NCBI GenBank assembly: GCA_002428215.1
Contig: DIUI01000117.1
Coordinates: 1-49,207 of the forward strand
Direction: 5' to 3'
Source of the DNA: Prolixibacteraceae bacterium UBA6162
GTDB taxonomy: Bacteria; Bacteroidota; Bacteroidia; Bacteroidales; Prolixibacteraceae
Length of the DNA: 49,207 bases
Position numbers and translations under genes: made by a program. The notes below the pieces were generated by a model. That model saw only the letters and a list, made by a program, of their open reading frames with translations, had not been told where the DNA came from and did no database searches. This document shows positions 8,780 to 18,010 of the stretch, in pieces; position 1 is the first letter of the stretch, and every line of letters begins with the position of its first letter.

Positions 8780-9517
8780 TCAGTAATTCTCTATTAGATA
8801 ATTCTCAATCTCTTTCAGGGTGATACGCCCTTCGTATATGGCTTTGCCGGTGATAACCGCAGGTACGTTATGGTTTCCAAGCTGATATATATCGCGCATG
8901 GACGAGACACCGCCGGAAGCAATTAGCATAAGCTCCGGGAACCGCTCCAAAATATCGGTGTAAAGCCCAAAAGCGGGACCTTCGAGCATACCATCACGGT
9001 CGATATCGGTCGATATAACCTGCCGTATGCCCTCATCGGTATATCGCTGTATGAAATCGATGATTTCAAGGTCGGAATCTTCCTGCCAACCTTCGACCGA
9101 TATTTTACCATTACGGGCATCGGCTCCCAAAATGATTTTTTCTGATCCGTAATTGGCCAGCCATTCCAAAAAACGAGCCGGCTCTTTTACAGCTATACTG
9201 CCACCAGTAACCATGGTTGCTCCGCTTGTAAAAGCTATTCTGAGGTCTTCGTCGCTCTTTAAGCCACCCCCAAAATCTATAACCAGTGAAGTTTTGGAAG
9301 CGATGGACTCCAGTACCCGGTAATTTACAATGTGCTTTGCTCTTGCCCCATCCAGATCTACCAAATGCAAACGGCGCAGGCCGGCACCTTCGAACATTCT
9401 GGCAACTTCGAGGGGATTTTCGTAATAGGTGGTTTGGCGACTGAAATCACCCTGCGAAAGTCTTACGCATTTGCCCTCTATGATATCGATTGCCGGAATA
9501 ATTTCAACGGGTCTCAT
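8780..9517 (-). CDS. hisA: ProFAR isomerase (phosphoribosylformimino-AICAR phosphate isomerase)
   Basis: HisA converts ProFAR to PRFAR, the substrate of HisF. The 245-residue barrel has the conserved opening IIPAIDIIEGKCVRLSQGD with Asp11, and the second catalytic aspartate at about Asp133 in ILGADARNG. The phosphate-binding segments are DFGGGLKSDEDL and IASGGVSSM. The start codon overlaps the end of argF' by four bases (ATGA), so the two are translationally coupled. This is where the arginine/proline cluster joins the histidine genes. Confidence 0.97.
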   Translation of the reverse strand: MRPVEIIPAIDIIEGKCVRLSQGDFSRQTTYYENPLEVARMFEGAGLRRLHLVDLDGARAKHIVNYRVLESIASKTSLVIDFGGGLKSDEDLRIAFTSGATMVTGGSIAVKEPARFLEWLANYGSEKIILGADARNGKISVEGWQEDSDLEIIDFIQRYTDEGIRQVISTDIDRDGMLEGPAFGLYTDILERFPELMLIASGGVSSMRDIYQLGNHNVPAVITGKAIYEGRITLKEIENYLIENY

Positions 9518-10464
9518 TGATCACCCTCCAGAATCATGCGTAAAACGGCCTGTGCCGACCATTCACGGTTGGCCGCTTCATGAATAACCACTGAGGCAGG
9601 GCTGTCGATAACCTCATCCGATACGATCATGTTACGTCGAACCGGCAAACAGTGCATAAAGCGCGCATCGTTGGTAAGGGCCATTTTAGCACCATCGACC
9701 ATCCAGTTGCGGTCTTTGCTGAGAATTGCTCCATAATTGCTATACGATGCCCAATTTTTGGCGTAAATAAAGTCGGCCCCTTCAAAGGCGCGTTGCTGAT
9801 TATACTCCACCTTTACCCCCTGCATAAATTCGGGTGCAAGTTCATAGCCCTCGGGATGGGTCACCACCAGATCGTAATCGGCTGCCTGCATCCACTCTAC
9901 AAAAGAGTTGGGTACTGCCTGTGGAAGAGCTCTGGGATGAGGCGCCCAGGTGAGCACGACTTTTGGGCGTGGTTTATTTTTCAACTCCTCGATGGTCATC
10001 AAATCGGCAAAACTCTGCAACGGATGACGGGTAGCAGCTTCCATACTCACAACCGGAACGCCCGAAAATTCGATAAACTGATTCAGAATTTTCTCCTGAT
10101 AATCGTCGTCGCGACTTTCGAAGCGGGCGAACGAACGCACCCCAATAATATCGCAGTATTCGCCAATAACCGGAATTGCTTCGCGAAGATGCTCGGGTTT
10201 GTCTCCATCCATTATAACGCCCAATTCCGACTCCATTTTCCATCCATCCTCGTTTACATTTAGCACCATAGTGTTCATTCCCAAATTCATGGCTGCCTTC
10301 TGTGTACTCAGTCGGGTACGCAAACTGCTGTTAAAAAAAATCAGGACCATGGTTTTGTTTTTGCCCAGATGTGCCCATTCGAAGGGCGACCTTTTAACTT
10401 CGAAAGCTACCTTTAGAGCCTTTTGCAAATCTCCGATATCGTTAACCGACGTAAAGTGTCTCAT
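9514..10464 (-). CDS. argF': N-succinylornithine carbamoyltransferase
   Basis: Transfers a carbamoyl group from carbamoyl phosphate to an N-acylated ornithine in arginine synthesis. The 316-residue protein lacks the usual ornithine-binding signature and matches the acylornithine transcarbamylase family. The carbamoyl-phosphate site is NSSLRTRLSTQKA (about 45-57), followed by ATRHPLQSFADL and HCLPVRRN. In the loop that separates succinyl- from acetyl-ornithine enzymes, residue 90 is proline (MDGDKPEH). Proline there is the Bacteroides fragilis succinylornithine type, while the acetyl type has glutamate. It is read between proA and hisA and overlaps hisA by four bases. The substrate call is inferred from that residue and from the lineage. 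Confidence 0.9.
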   Translation of the reverse strand: MRHFTSVNDIGDLQKALKVAFEVKRSPFEWAHLGKNKTMVLIFFNSSLRTRLSTQKAAMNLGMNTMVLNVNEDGWKMESELGVIMDGDKPEHLREAIPVIGEYCDIIGVRSFARFESRDDDYQEKILNQFIEFSGVPVVSMEAATRHPLQSFADLMTIEELKNKPRPKVVLTWAPHPRALPQAVPNSFVEWMQAADYDLVVTHPEGYELAPEFMQGVKVEYNQQRAFEGADFIYAKNWASYSNYGAILSKDRNWMVDGAKMALTNDARFMHCLPVRRNMIVSDEVIDSPASVVIHEAANREWSAQAVLRMILEGDQ

Positions 10465-10551
10465 GCTATTTCAATTTGATTTTGTAAAGTTACCAACTGT
10501 TGCTCCAATCTGCATTAAATATGATCCGAAGGAGCCAAAAAGCCACGATAT

Positions 10552-11802
10552 TTAACCTTCTCTCGCCTGTCCATTGCCTTCCACAATCCACTTGTAGCTG
10601 GTGAGCTCCTCCAAAGCCATAGGTCCGCGGGCATGTAATTTTTGAGTACTAATACCGATTTCGGCGCCCAATCCAAACTGCGCGCCGTCGGTAAAAGCAG
10701 TCGATGCATTGCTGTAAACTGCCGCTGCGTCTACCATTTTCTGAAAATATTCGACTACCCCGGCATCTTCTGCGACTATAGCTTCGCTGTGTTTCGAACT
10801 ATACAGAGCAATATGGTCGAGCGCCTCGGAAAGGTTGTTTACCGTTTTTACCGACATGCGAAGCGATAAAAACTCGGTGCCAAATGCCTGCTCGTCGGCA
10901 CGATTCAAAAGATTTACCGGATATCCACCTGCCAGCGCATCATAAGCCTGTTCGTCGGCATAAACCTCCACGCCTTTTCCGGCAAGTTTTACCATAAGCT
11001 GAGGCAGGTCGCTCAACCGATTACGGTGGATCACCAAGCAGTCGAGTGCATTGCAAACCGATGGTCGGCGGGTTTTGGCATTAAAAACAATCTCGGCTCC
11101 TTTGGCAAGATTACCAGATTCATCAAAGTAGGTATGACAAATGCCGGCACCGGTTTCAATAACCGGAATGGTGGCATTTTCCCTTACAAAATCGATCAAT
11201 CCCTGACTCCCTCTGGGTATAACCAAATCTATAAAACGGTCGGCTCTGATCATTTCGAGGGTCTCCTCCCTTCCAGCAGGCAGCAGTGCAACCAAATCGG
11301 GTGAGAGCCCATGTTGCTCCAACACCTTATGTATGAGCCCAACAATGGCAGTATTTGAATAAATTGCATCAGATCCGCCTTTCAGAACACAGGCATTACC
11401 TGAACGCAGACAAAGTGAGAATACATCGAACGACACATTGGGACGGGCTTCGTAAACAATACCAATCACTCCAAAAGGCACCGATATTTTTGTCAGCTTC
11501 AGACCATCCCCTCGCAAGTGTGTCCAAAGCTTTCGGCCTACCGGGCTGGGCAGACCTGCAACATTGCGTATATCGGCAGCAATGCCCGAAATTCGCTCTT
11601 GGGTGAGCTTAAGTCGGTCGTAACGGGGATCAGCAACATCCATCCGATCGAGGTCCTTGCGGTTTTCAATCAGAATTTCGTCGCAATATTCCTCTGCGGT
11701 ATTGGCCAAAGCATTCAATACCGATACAACGACAGCATCGTCTGTAATATTTAGACTTCTCGATGCCACCAATGTTTTTTCGAGTTGAGGTTGAATAGTC
11801 AT
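10552..11802 (-). CDS. proA: Gamma-glutamyl phosphate reductase
   Basis: Second step of proline synthesis: NADPH reduction of gamma-glutamyl phosphate to glutamate semialdehyde. The 416-residue aldehyde-dehydrogenase-fold protein shows the nucleotide-binding region with [14 protein letters not shown] (about 111-124). The catalytic cysteine is at about Cys250 in [10 protein letters not shown], and a conserved ETGAGICH segment lies nearby. Length is normal. The gene follows proB with a gap of about one base, so the kinase and reductase, which handle an unstable intermediate, are made together. It precedes argF' by 87 bases. Confidence 0.97.
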   Translation of the reverse strand: MTIQPQLEKTLVASRSLNITDDAVVVSVLNALANTAEEYCDEILIENRKDLDRMDVADPRYDRLKLTQERISGIAADIRNVAGLPSPVGRKLWTHLRGDGLKLTKISVPFGVIGIVYEARPNVSFDVFSLCLRSGNACVLKGGSDAIYSNTAIVGLIHKVLEQHGLSPDLVALLPAGREETLEMIRADRFIDLVIPRGSQGLIDFVRENATIPVIETGAGICHTYFDESGNLAKGAEIVFNAKTRRPSVCNALDCLVIHRNRLSDLPQLMVKLAGKGVEVYADEQAYDALAGGYPVNLLNRADEQAFGTEFLSLRMSVKTVNNLSEALDHIALYSSKHSEAIVAEDAGVVEYFQKMVDAAAVYSNASTAFTDGAQFGLGAEIGISTQKLHARGPMALEELTSYKWIVEGNGQAREG

Positions 11803-11803
11803 G

Positions 11804-12898
11804 CTATTTTCCGTTTTCGAGATATAGATAGTCGTAATGAATCAGCGGTTTCTGTCGCTCAGATAGCTGCTGTTGTTCCAGCTTTTCTGATCCAAAGCGT
11901 GCCTTTCCGATACCTATATAGCGATGTTCTTCATCTACAATTCTGAGCAGGTCGCCGGTCGTAAATTCGCCGATCACCGACACCACTCCAATTGGGAGCA
12001 GACTAACTGCCTTATCAGAATAGAGTGCCTTTACCGCTCCTTTATTGATTACTATTTCTGCTTTCGTAAAACTCCCTGAAAAGGATATCCAGTTTTTTAC
12101 CCCAGATACACCCCGACTTTCAGGAACAAAGCGCGTGCAGGCTACACTTCCTTTGTCGCCAAGTATATCGAGCAGAATGTTTTCCCGCCGGCCGTTGGCC
12201 ACATATACGGCAATTCCACTGCTGGCAACCTTTCGGGCAATTCGAAGTTTGGTCATCATACCCCCGCGGCCAAAGCCCGACATCTGACCGCTTACATGTA
12301 TAGAATCCTCGTCGAGGTCGGTACTTATTTCTGTCAACATTTGTGCTCCCGGTGTAGAGGGATCGGCAGTGTAGACTCCATCGACATTGGAGAGCAAAAT
12401 AAGTGCCTCCGATTGAGCCAGTGTGGCCATCAATCCCGAAAGTTCATCGTTATCGGTGAACATGAGCTCGGTTATTGATATGGTATCGTTTTCATTTACA
12501 ATAGGTACAACCCGGTTTTCCAGCAGAGTTGTGATACAATTTTTCATGTTCAGGTAGTGAGCCCTGCTCGAGAAATTCTCTTTGGTGGTAAGCACCTGTG
12601 CACATACCATTCCATGCTCTCCAAAAAAATCGGAATAACGGTTTATAAGCTTCACCTGTCCGAGAGCAGCCCAAAGCTGTCGCGACGATACAGAGTCGTA
12701 TTTCCTGGCGGGCATAAGTACCGATTTACCTGAGGCAACAGCACCCGACGAAACCAGCACAACTTCTACGCCTGCCTTGTGGAGCGCAGCAATCTGGTCG
12801 ACCAGGTGCGCGATGCGCGACACATCGAGTTTCCCGTCGGGTTTGGTGAGCACATTGCTCCCCACCTTAATGGTAATTTTATGGTATTTAAAACCCAT
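11804..12898 (-). CDS. proB: Glutamate 5-kinase with PUA domain
   Basis: First step of proline synthesis: phosphorylates glutamate at the gamma carboxyl, usually under proline feedback. The 364-residue protein has an amino-acid kinase domain at about 1-255. Its phosphate-binding start is [14 protein letters not shown], then [12 protein letters not shown] and [20 protein letters not shown]-terminal PUA domain follows at about 270-355. It overlaps proC by one base and abuts proA, so proC-proB-proA are one translational block inside the arginine cluster. Confidence 0.96.
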   Translation of the reverse strand: MGFKYHKITIKVGSNVLTKPDGKLDVSRIAHLVDQIAALHKAGVEVVLVSSGAVASGKSVLMPARKYDSVSSRQLWAALGQVKLINRYSDFFGEHGMVCAQVLTTKENFSSRAHYLNMKNCITTLLENRVVPIVNENDTISITELMFTDNDELSGLMATLAQSEALILLSNVDGVYTADPSTPGAQMLTEISTDLDEDSIHVSGQMSGFGRGGMMTKLRIARKVASSGIAVYVANGRRENILLDILGDKGSVACTRFVPESRGVSGVKNWISFSGSFTKAEIVINKGAVKALYSDKAVSLLPIGVVSVIGEFTTGDLLRIVDEEHRYIGIGKARFGSEKLEQQQLSERQKPLIHYDYLYLENGK

Positions 12899-13707
12899 TA
12901 GCCCGGATGTTCTACCTGTTCAATTTTTTTATAGGAGGCCAGAAGTCCCTGAATCAGACTGGCACTAAAGCCTTTGTTTTCCATTTCATTGAGCCCCGTA
13001 ATGGTAACCCCCCGTGGAGTGGTCACCTTGTCAATCTCTTTCTCGGGGTGATTACCGGTTTCAAGCACCAGCTTGGCAGCGCCCAAAACAGTTTGCGCAG
13101 TAATATACTGTGCCAGTTCGGCACCAAATCCAATCTCGACTCCTCCCTGCATTGCCGCTCTGATGTACCGTAGTGCATACGCAACGCCGCACGCCGCCAG
13201 TACAGTAGCTGCCGCCATTAGTTCATCGGGAATAATGGCTGTTTTGCCCATTTTATTAAAGAGATCCACTACCGTTTGCTTATGAGCTTCGCCGCTCCCA
13301 TTCAGCGAAATCAGGGTCATCGACTCCTGCAGAGCTATGGCTGTATTGGGCATGGCCCTGAACAGCGGAACCTCTTTGCCGGCAATTGCGCCCAACTCGA
13401 GGAGATCTACACCCGCTACCAGAGAAATAAGAATCTTATCGGGACCAAGCAGTTCAGCAAAGCTTTTCAGAATATCGATCACCTGGTAGGGTTTCACTGC
13501 CAGAATAATAATATCGGCACGTTTAACGGCCGCAAGATTGTCGCTTCCCACCTTTACATACTTATCTTTTAGATGGTGCAGCAAATCGACCCGACGGCGG
13601 GTAACATATAGGTTAGATGCCTGCACTTCGCCCGAAAGCAATAGTCCTTCAGCTATAGCCGTCCCGAGGTTCCCTCCCCCAATGATGGCAATTTTTTTAT
13701 CTTGCAT
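12898..13707 (-). CDS. proC: Pyrroline-5-carboxylate reductase
   Basis: Last step of proline synthesis: NAD(P)H-dependent reduction of pyrroline-5-carboxylate to proline. The 269-residue protein opens with a Rossmann nucleotide-binding loop, IAIIGGGNLGTAIAEGLL (about 5-22). It shows VKPYQVIDIL and ISLVAGVDL, and has the family's C-terminal dimerisation part with TPRGVTITGLNEME. It sits directly between argD (21 bases upstream) and proB (one-base overlap). No unusual residues were noted. Confidence 0.96.
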   Translation of the reverse strand: MQDKKIAIIGGGNLGTAIAEGLLLSGEVQASNLYVTRRRVDLLHHLKDKYVKVGSDNLAAVKRADIIILAVKPYQVIDILKSFAELLGPDKILISLVAGVDLLELGAIAGKEVPLFRAMPNTAIALQESMTLISLNGSGEAHKQTVVDLFNKMGKTAIIPDELMAAATVLAACGVAYALRYIRAAMQGGVEIGFGAELAQYITAQTVLGAAKLVLETGNHPEKEIDKVTTPRGVTITGLNEMENKGFSASLIQGLLASYKKIEQVEHPG

Positions 13708-13728
13708 AGTTTTGGATATTTCTCATAA

Positions 13729-14865
13729 TTAAGTAGCAATGGAGCCAATGGCCTTTTTAACTGCTTCGATAAACCTATCGGCTTCGTCAATGGTAAGCGA
13801 CAACGGAGGCAAAAGCCTGATGGTATACTGTCCACTGAAGCCGGTAAATATATGAAATTCGTTCAACAACCGGTCGCGCAGCACCTTAACAGGCTCCGGA
13901 AACTCGATACCAATCATAAGTCCCCTTCCACGCACCGAGGCATCCGGACAACATTCGGCCAGCCTTGATAGCAGATATGCACCCACTTTTGCTGCATTTT
14001 CTTTTAGAGACTCCTGTTCCATGACTTCCAGTACTGCAAGTCCTGCTGCACACGCCAGATGGTTTCCTCCAAAGGTAGTTCCCAGCATGCCATGCCACGG
14101 CTCGATACCGGGTTGTATGAGCACACCGCCAACAGGAAAGCCATTACCCATACCCTTGGCCACTGTAATAATATCGGGTTGGATGTTGTGGTGCTGATGG
14201 GCAAAGAATTTTCCCGTGCGACCATAACCGCTTTGTATCTCATCCAGTATTAACAATGCACCATTGGCCTTGCAAAGGTCAGACAGTGCTTGCAGAAAAT
14301 CGCCCTCTGGTTCATGTATTCCACCCACACCCTGAATACCCTCTACAATCACGGCCGCGACATCGTCTTTTGCAAGCTCTTCAGCAACTGCCTTTATATC
14401 ATTGAACGGAAGAATGGCAGCACAGGTCGTCTGGTTGGCAGGCGCCACAATTTTTGGGTTATCGGTTAGGGCAACCGCGAGGGAAGTACGTCCGTGAAAT
14501 CCACGCGAAAAGCTTATTATGCGGGGGCGACCCGTTACAAAAGAGGCAAGCTTAAGCGCATTTTCGTTGGCTTCGGCACCCGAATTACAAAGAAAAAGCT
14601 GGTAATCTGGGTAACCCGAAAGCTGTCCAAGTTTTTCGGCTAATTGTTGCTGAAGAGGTATCTGAACAGAGTTCGAGTAAAAACCAATTTTTCGCAACTG
14701 CCCTTCAATGCGTTCTATGTAGTGGGGATGGGTATGCCCTATAGAAATTACGGCATGTCCGCCGTACAAATCGAGGTAGGGTATTCCCTTTTCGTCCCAT
14801 ACAGTGCAGCCAGATGCACGAACCGGGGTAATATTCAGCAGAGTATAAACGTCGAATAGATGCAT
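13729..14865 (-). CDS. argD: N-acylornithine aminotransferase (PLP enzyme)
   Basis: Class-III aminotransferase that converts N-acylglutamate semialdehyde to N-acylornithine with glutamate as amino donor. The 378-residue protein carries the PLP-phosphate loop NSGAEANENALK (about 94-105), the GFHGRTSLA segment, the cofactor aspartate in LLILDEIQSGYGRTG, and the Schiff-base lysine at about Lys237 (ITVAKGMGNGFPVGG). Because the nearby argF' looks succinyl-specific, its substrate here is probably N-succinyl- rather than N-acetyl-ornithine; this is inference. It is read after argC (42-base gap) and before proC. Confidence 0.94.
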   Translation of the reverse strand: MHLFDVYTLLNITPVRASGCTVWDEKGIPYLDLYGGHAVISIGHTHPHYIERIEGQLRKIGFYSNSVQIPLQQQLAEKLGQLSGYPDYQLFLCNSGAEANENALKLASFVTGRPRIISFSRGFHGRTSLAVALTDNPKIVAPANQTTCAAILPFNDIKAVAEELAKDDVAAVIVEGIQGVGGIHEPEGDFLQALSDLCKANGALLILDEIQSGYGRTGKFFAHQHHNIQPDIITVAKGMGNGFPVGGVLIQPGIEPWHGMLGTTFGGNHLACAAGLAVLEVMEQESLKENAAKVGAYLLSRLAECCPDASVRGRGLMIGIEFPEPVKVLRDRLLNEFHIFTGFSGQYTIRLLPPLSLTIDEADRFIEAVKKAIGSIAT

Positions 14866-14907
14866 CGAATTAGAAATTGAGCTGAGGACATGCCATCAGC
14901 AGGTGAT

Positions 14908-15885
14908 TTAAAATGCCATGGCTTTCAGACCAAGGCCGGTGGTTTCGTCGAGACCAAACATCAGGTTCATATTTTGAACGGCCTGTCCCGAAGCACCTTT
15001 AAGCAGGTTGTCGGTACAACTGATTACCACCAGCTTGTTGCCGTGCTTTTCGAGATACAACACCGCCTTGTTGGTGTTTACTACCTGCTTGAGCGAAGGG
15101 TTGGTTTCAGAGATCCAAACAAACGGATGGGATGCATAGTAATTGGCATATAGCTGGCGGGCTTCGTGGAGTGAGCCATCAAACCGAGTATAGGCAGTTG
15201 CAAAAATCCCCCGGGTATGGTTGCCCCTGATGGGTATAAAATTGAAAGGGTGGTTAAATCCAGGTTGCAGCTGCGCCAAACTTTGCAGAATCTCCTGTTG
15301 GTGCTGATGTTCAAAGACCTTGTAGGCACTCAGGTTGTTACTGCGCCAACTAAAATGAGTGGTATCGGTGGCCTTTTGTCCGGCCCCGGTTGAACCTGTA
15401 ATGGCATTTACATGGACCTCGTCGGTGAGTAACCCGGCAGCTGCCAGGGGAAGCAGTGCGAGTTGAATTCCAGTGGCAAAACATCCGGGGTTGGCTATGC
15501 GGGCAGCAGAGCGAATGGCTTCGCGATTGAGTTCGGGCAGACCATAAATAAACGGGTGATCACCAGACATCTTTCGGTAGTCTGTACTCAGGTCGATAAT
15601 CTTCACACTCGGTGGAGGTTGATTTTGTTCCATCCATGCACGCGACTTGCCATGCCCCTGACAAAGAAACACCACATTGGCTTCAGAGAGGTTGGCACTG
15701 GCTGCGAAACGAAGGGAAATCTCACCCACCAAATCGTCATGAACCTGCCAGATCTGATTTCCGGCATTGCTGTCGCTTTGTGCGAATACCACCTCCACTG
15801 CCGGATGGTGTATCAGAATACGCAACAACTCACCGGCTGTATAGCCGGCGGCTCCGATAATTCCTACCTTTACTTTTTCCATCAT
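14908..15885 (-). CDS. argC: N-acyl-gamma-glutamyl-phosphate reductase
   Basis: Reduces N-acylglutamyl phosphate to the semialdehyde using NADPH. The 325-residue protein has the N-terminal nucleotide-binding GIIGAAGYTAGELLRIL (about 8-24), the catalytic cysteine at about Cys135 in IANPGCFATGIQL, and the family segments GSTGAGQKATDTTHF and FIPIRGNHTRGIF. Two consecutive ATG codons open the frame and the exact start is uncertain by one residue. It lies between argG and argD. The kinase that makes its substrate, ArgB, is not encoded in the window. Confidence 0.96.
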   Translation of the reverse strand: MMEKVKVGIIGAAGYTAGELLRILIHHPAVEVVFAQSDSNAGNQIWQVHDDLVGEISLRFAASANLSEANVVFLCQGHGKSRAWMEQNQPPPSVKIIDLSTDYRKMSGDHPFIYGLPELNREAIRSAARIANPGCFATGIQLALLPLAAAGLLTDEVHVNAITGSTGAGQKATDTTHFSWRSNNLSAYKVFEHQHQQEILQSLAQLQPGFNHPFNFIPIRGNHTRGIFATAYTRFDGSLHEARQLYANYYASHPFVWISETNPSLKQVVNTNKAVLYLEKHGNKLVVISCTDNLLKGASGQAVQNMNLMFGLDETTGLGLKAMAF

Positions 15886-15936
15886 ATTCTCCTTTCACCT
15901 TCTTGTTACCACCTTTCACTGCAAGCACCCCAATCG

Positions 15937-17133
15937 CTATGCTTTGGGAGGGTTGATGGTATGAAAAATCTTAAGGGCATTGCCCAGAATCGAGGTAAAT
16001 CCTTTTACATCCTCACCGCTCCATGCTTTGTTTTCTTCCCCATATTTGCCAAACACAGGACTCATGAGATCGTTGGGCGAAGTAACACCATCAAGTTCAA
16101 AACGATAAGGCTTGAGAGATACCATTACATCGCCGTTTACGGTTTCCTGGGTACTTTCGAGAAATGTCTCCATGTTGCGCATCACAGGGTCGAGGTAGAG
16201 AGCCTCGTGCAGAAACATACCATACCAGTTGGCAATCTGCTCTTTCCAATAGTGCTGCCATTTACTGAGGGTATGTTTCTCAAGCAGATGGTGGGCTTTA
16301 ATAATAATCATGGGCGCTGCGGCTTCAAATCCCACTCTTCCCTTAATGCCAATAATGGTATCGCCCACGTGCATATCGCGACCAATTGCATAGGGAGCGG
16401 CCAAAGCTTCAAGCGCCTGAATGGCAGCAGGACCACTGGCAAAATACTTTCCGTCGATGGCCTTGAATTCTCCCTTTTCGAAGGTAAGTCGTATAGGCTT
16501 TTCCTCAGATGCAGTAAGTTGCTTTGGAAATGCCGACTCGGGGAGCGGTTTATCCGAGGTAAGTGTCTCGACCCCGCCAATGCTGGTACCCCATAATCCC
16601 TGGTTGATACTGTATGCCATTTTAGCATAGTCGTCGTCGATACCATGCTTGCGCAGATAGTTGATCTCCTCTTCGCGGCTAAGTGACAAATCGCGGATTG
16701 GAGTGATGATTTTAATTCCCGGCGACAACACCTGAAAGGTAAGATCGAAGCGCACCTGGTCGTTGCCAGCGCCTGTGCTTCCATGTGCCACATAGCCAGC
16801 TCCAATCTTCTTGGCATATTCAATGGTGGCAATCGCCTGAAAGACCCTTTCTGAGCTTACAGAAATAGGATAGGTATTATTTCGGAGTATGTTGCCATAC
16901 ACCATATATCGGATACATTTCTGGTAGTATTCTTCGGTCACATCAATCGATACATGTTCCTTGGCGCCCAATCGGTAGGCCCGTTCTTCGATTCGACTAA
17001 GGTCTTCGGCAGTAAAGCCTCCGGTATTGGCAATGGCAGTATATACTTCAAACCCCCGCTCCTCGGTGAGGTATTTAACACAAAACGAGGTATCCAATCC
17101 TCCGCTGAATGCCAAAACTAATTTCTCTTTCAT
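15937..17133 (-). CDS. argG: Argininosuccinate synthase
   Basis: Joins citrulline and aspartate, with ATP cleavage to AMP, to make argininosuccinate. The 398-residue protein opens with the ATP pyrophosphatase loop LVLAFSGGLDTSFCVKYL (about 5-22) and has YVAHGSTGAGNDQVRFD (about 113-129), the citrulline/aspartate site region. Length is normal. It is the third gene after argR and is separated from the upstream acyltransferase by 52 bases. The next pathway enzyme, argininosuccinate lyase, is not here. Confidence 0.97.
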   Translation of the reverse strand: MKEKLVLAFSGGLDTSFCVKYLTEERGFEVYTAIANTGGFTAEDLSRIEERAYRLGAKEHVSIDVTEEYYQKCIRYMVYGNILRNNTYPISVSSERVFQAIATIEYAKKIGAGYVAHGSTGAGNDQVRFDLTFQVLSPGIKIITPIRDLSLSREEEINYLRKHGIDDDYAKMAYSINQGLWGTSIGGVETLTSDKPLPESAFPKQLTASEEKPIRLTFEKGEFKAIDGKYFASGPAAIQALEALAAPYAIGRDMHVGDTIIGIKGRVGFEAAAPMIIIKAHHLLEKHTLSKWQHYWKEQIANWYGMFLHEALYLDPVMRNMETFLESTQETVNGDVMVSLKPYRFELDGVTSPNDLMSPVFGKYGEENKAWSGEDVKGFTSILGNALKIFHTINPPKA

Positions 17134-17185
17134 CTCAGTTCTATTTTAATTGTACTTGTTTATCCGTTGGGCTGTCGTGCATACA

Positions 17186-17878
17186 TTACACTTTGGGCTG
17201 CTTGTTGCTGTATTTCCTAATCAGATCCATTGCCTGCAGGGGATTGAGTTTCTTCATATAGTCGAGCAGGGAACGTTTACGAATTTCCTGACTGCTGCCA
17301 TTTGTTGAAGGGGAAGCGGACGGATTTTTCTCCTGCTCCCAGGCCGGATCAAACAGCATACCGGTACAAAGACACTTGCTTCTTTCGGTTCGGGTGAGAA
17401 TATCGTAGTTAACACAACCTTGACAACCCTTCCAGAACGACTCATCGTCGGTAAGTTCAGAATAGGTAACAGGCCGGTAGCCCAGCTGATGGTTGATTTT
17501 CATCACTGCCAAACCGGTGGTAAGTCCAAAAATTTTGGCATCGGGATAACGGGTACGTGAGAGCTCAAACGCCTTCATTTTAATCTGTTTGGCAAGGCCA
17601 ATTCCTCTGTAGGCAGGATTAACTATCAATCCGGAATTGGCTACATACTTAGAGGTCCCCCAGGTTTCTATGTAACAAAAACCGGCAAACTCCTCTCCGT
17701 CGAGCGCAATCACGGCTTTTCCCTCATCCATTTTAGCGGCGAGGTATTCGTAGGTCCTGCGCGCAATACCGGTGCCACGCTGCTTCGAAGCCAAATCGAT
17801 ATGATCGTTAATTATATCGACATATTTTAGATGCTTCGAACTGGCTACTTCGACCGTTATCGTTTTAGTCTCGTTCAT
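17186..17878 (-). CDS. GNAT-family acyltransferase, candidate N-acylglutamate synthase
   Basis: Candidate first enzyme of arginine synthesis, transferring an acyl group from acyl-CoA to glutamate. The 230-residue protein has a GNAT domain (about 7-150) with the CoA-binding motif A in VNPAYRGIGLAKQIK (about 87-101) and a following NHQLGY segment. After the domain come Cys152, Cys155, Cys169 and Cys171 (GCQGC, CLC), spaced like a small metal site, then a variable linker and a helical tail. It lies between argR and argG, where Bacteroides genomes carry a GNAT protein proposed as N-acetyl/succinyl-glutamate synthase. Neither argJ nor a classical argA is present. Family is clear; substrate is inferred from neighbours. 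Confidence 0.75.
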   Translation of the reverse strand: MNETKTITVEVASSKHLKYVDIINDHIDLASKQRGTGIARRTYEYLAAKMDEGKAVIALDGEEFAGFCYIETWGTSKYVANSGLIVNPAYRGIGLAKQIKMKAFELSRTRYPDAKIFGLTTGLAVMKINHQLGYRPVTYSELTDDESFWKGCQGCVNYDILTRTERSKCLCTGMLFDPAWEQEKNPSASPSTNGSSQEIRKRSLLDYMKKLNPLQAMDLIRKYSNKQPKV

Positions 17879-18010
17879 GTAAAATCGTATTTTGCTTTAC
17901 AGTTTTTGTTAATAATGCATTCTCAATGAGCAGGTTTTCCAATCATTAGAAAGATCCCACAGTTTTTATCCTTATTTCGGATTTTAGTTTGAAGCAGGAT
18001 GTTTCACCGC

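Noticed and set aside
9652..10263. Plus-strand frame of 203 codons opposite argF'
   Set aside because: The minus strand carries clear transcarbamylase motifs; the plus-strand translation has no recognisable pattern.
15463..16596. Long plus-strand open frame of 377 codons opposite argC and argG
   Set aside because: It lies wholly opposite two well-defined enzymes whose motifs are intact, and its own translation shows no domain or signal. It is a by-product of codon bias on the opposite strand.
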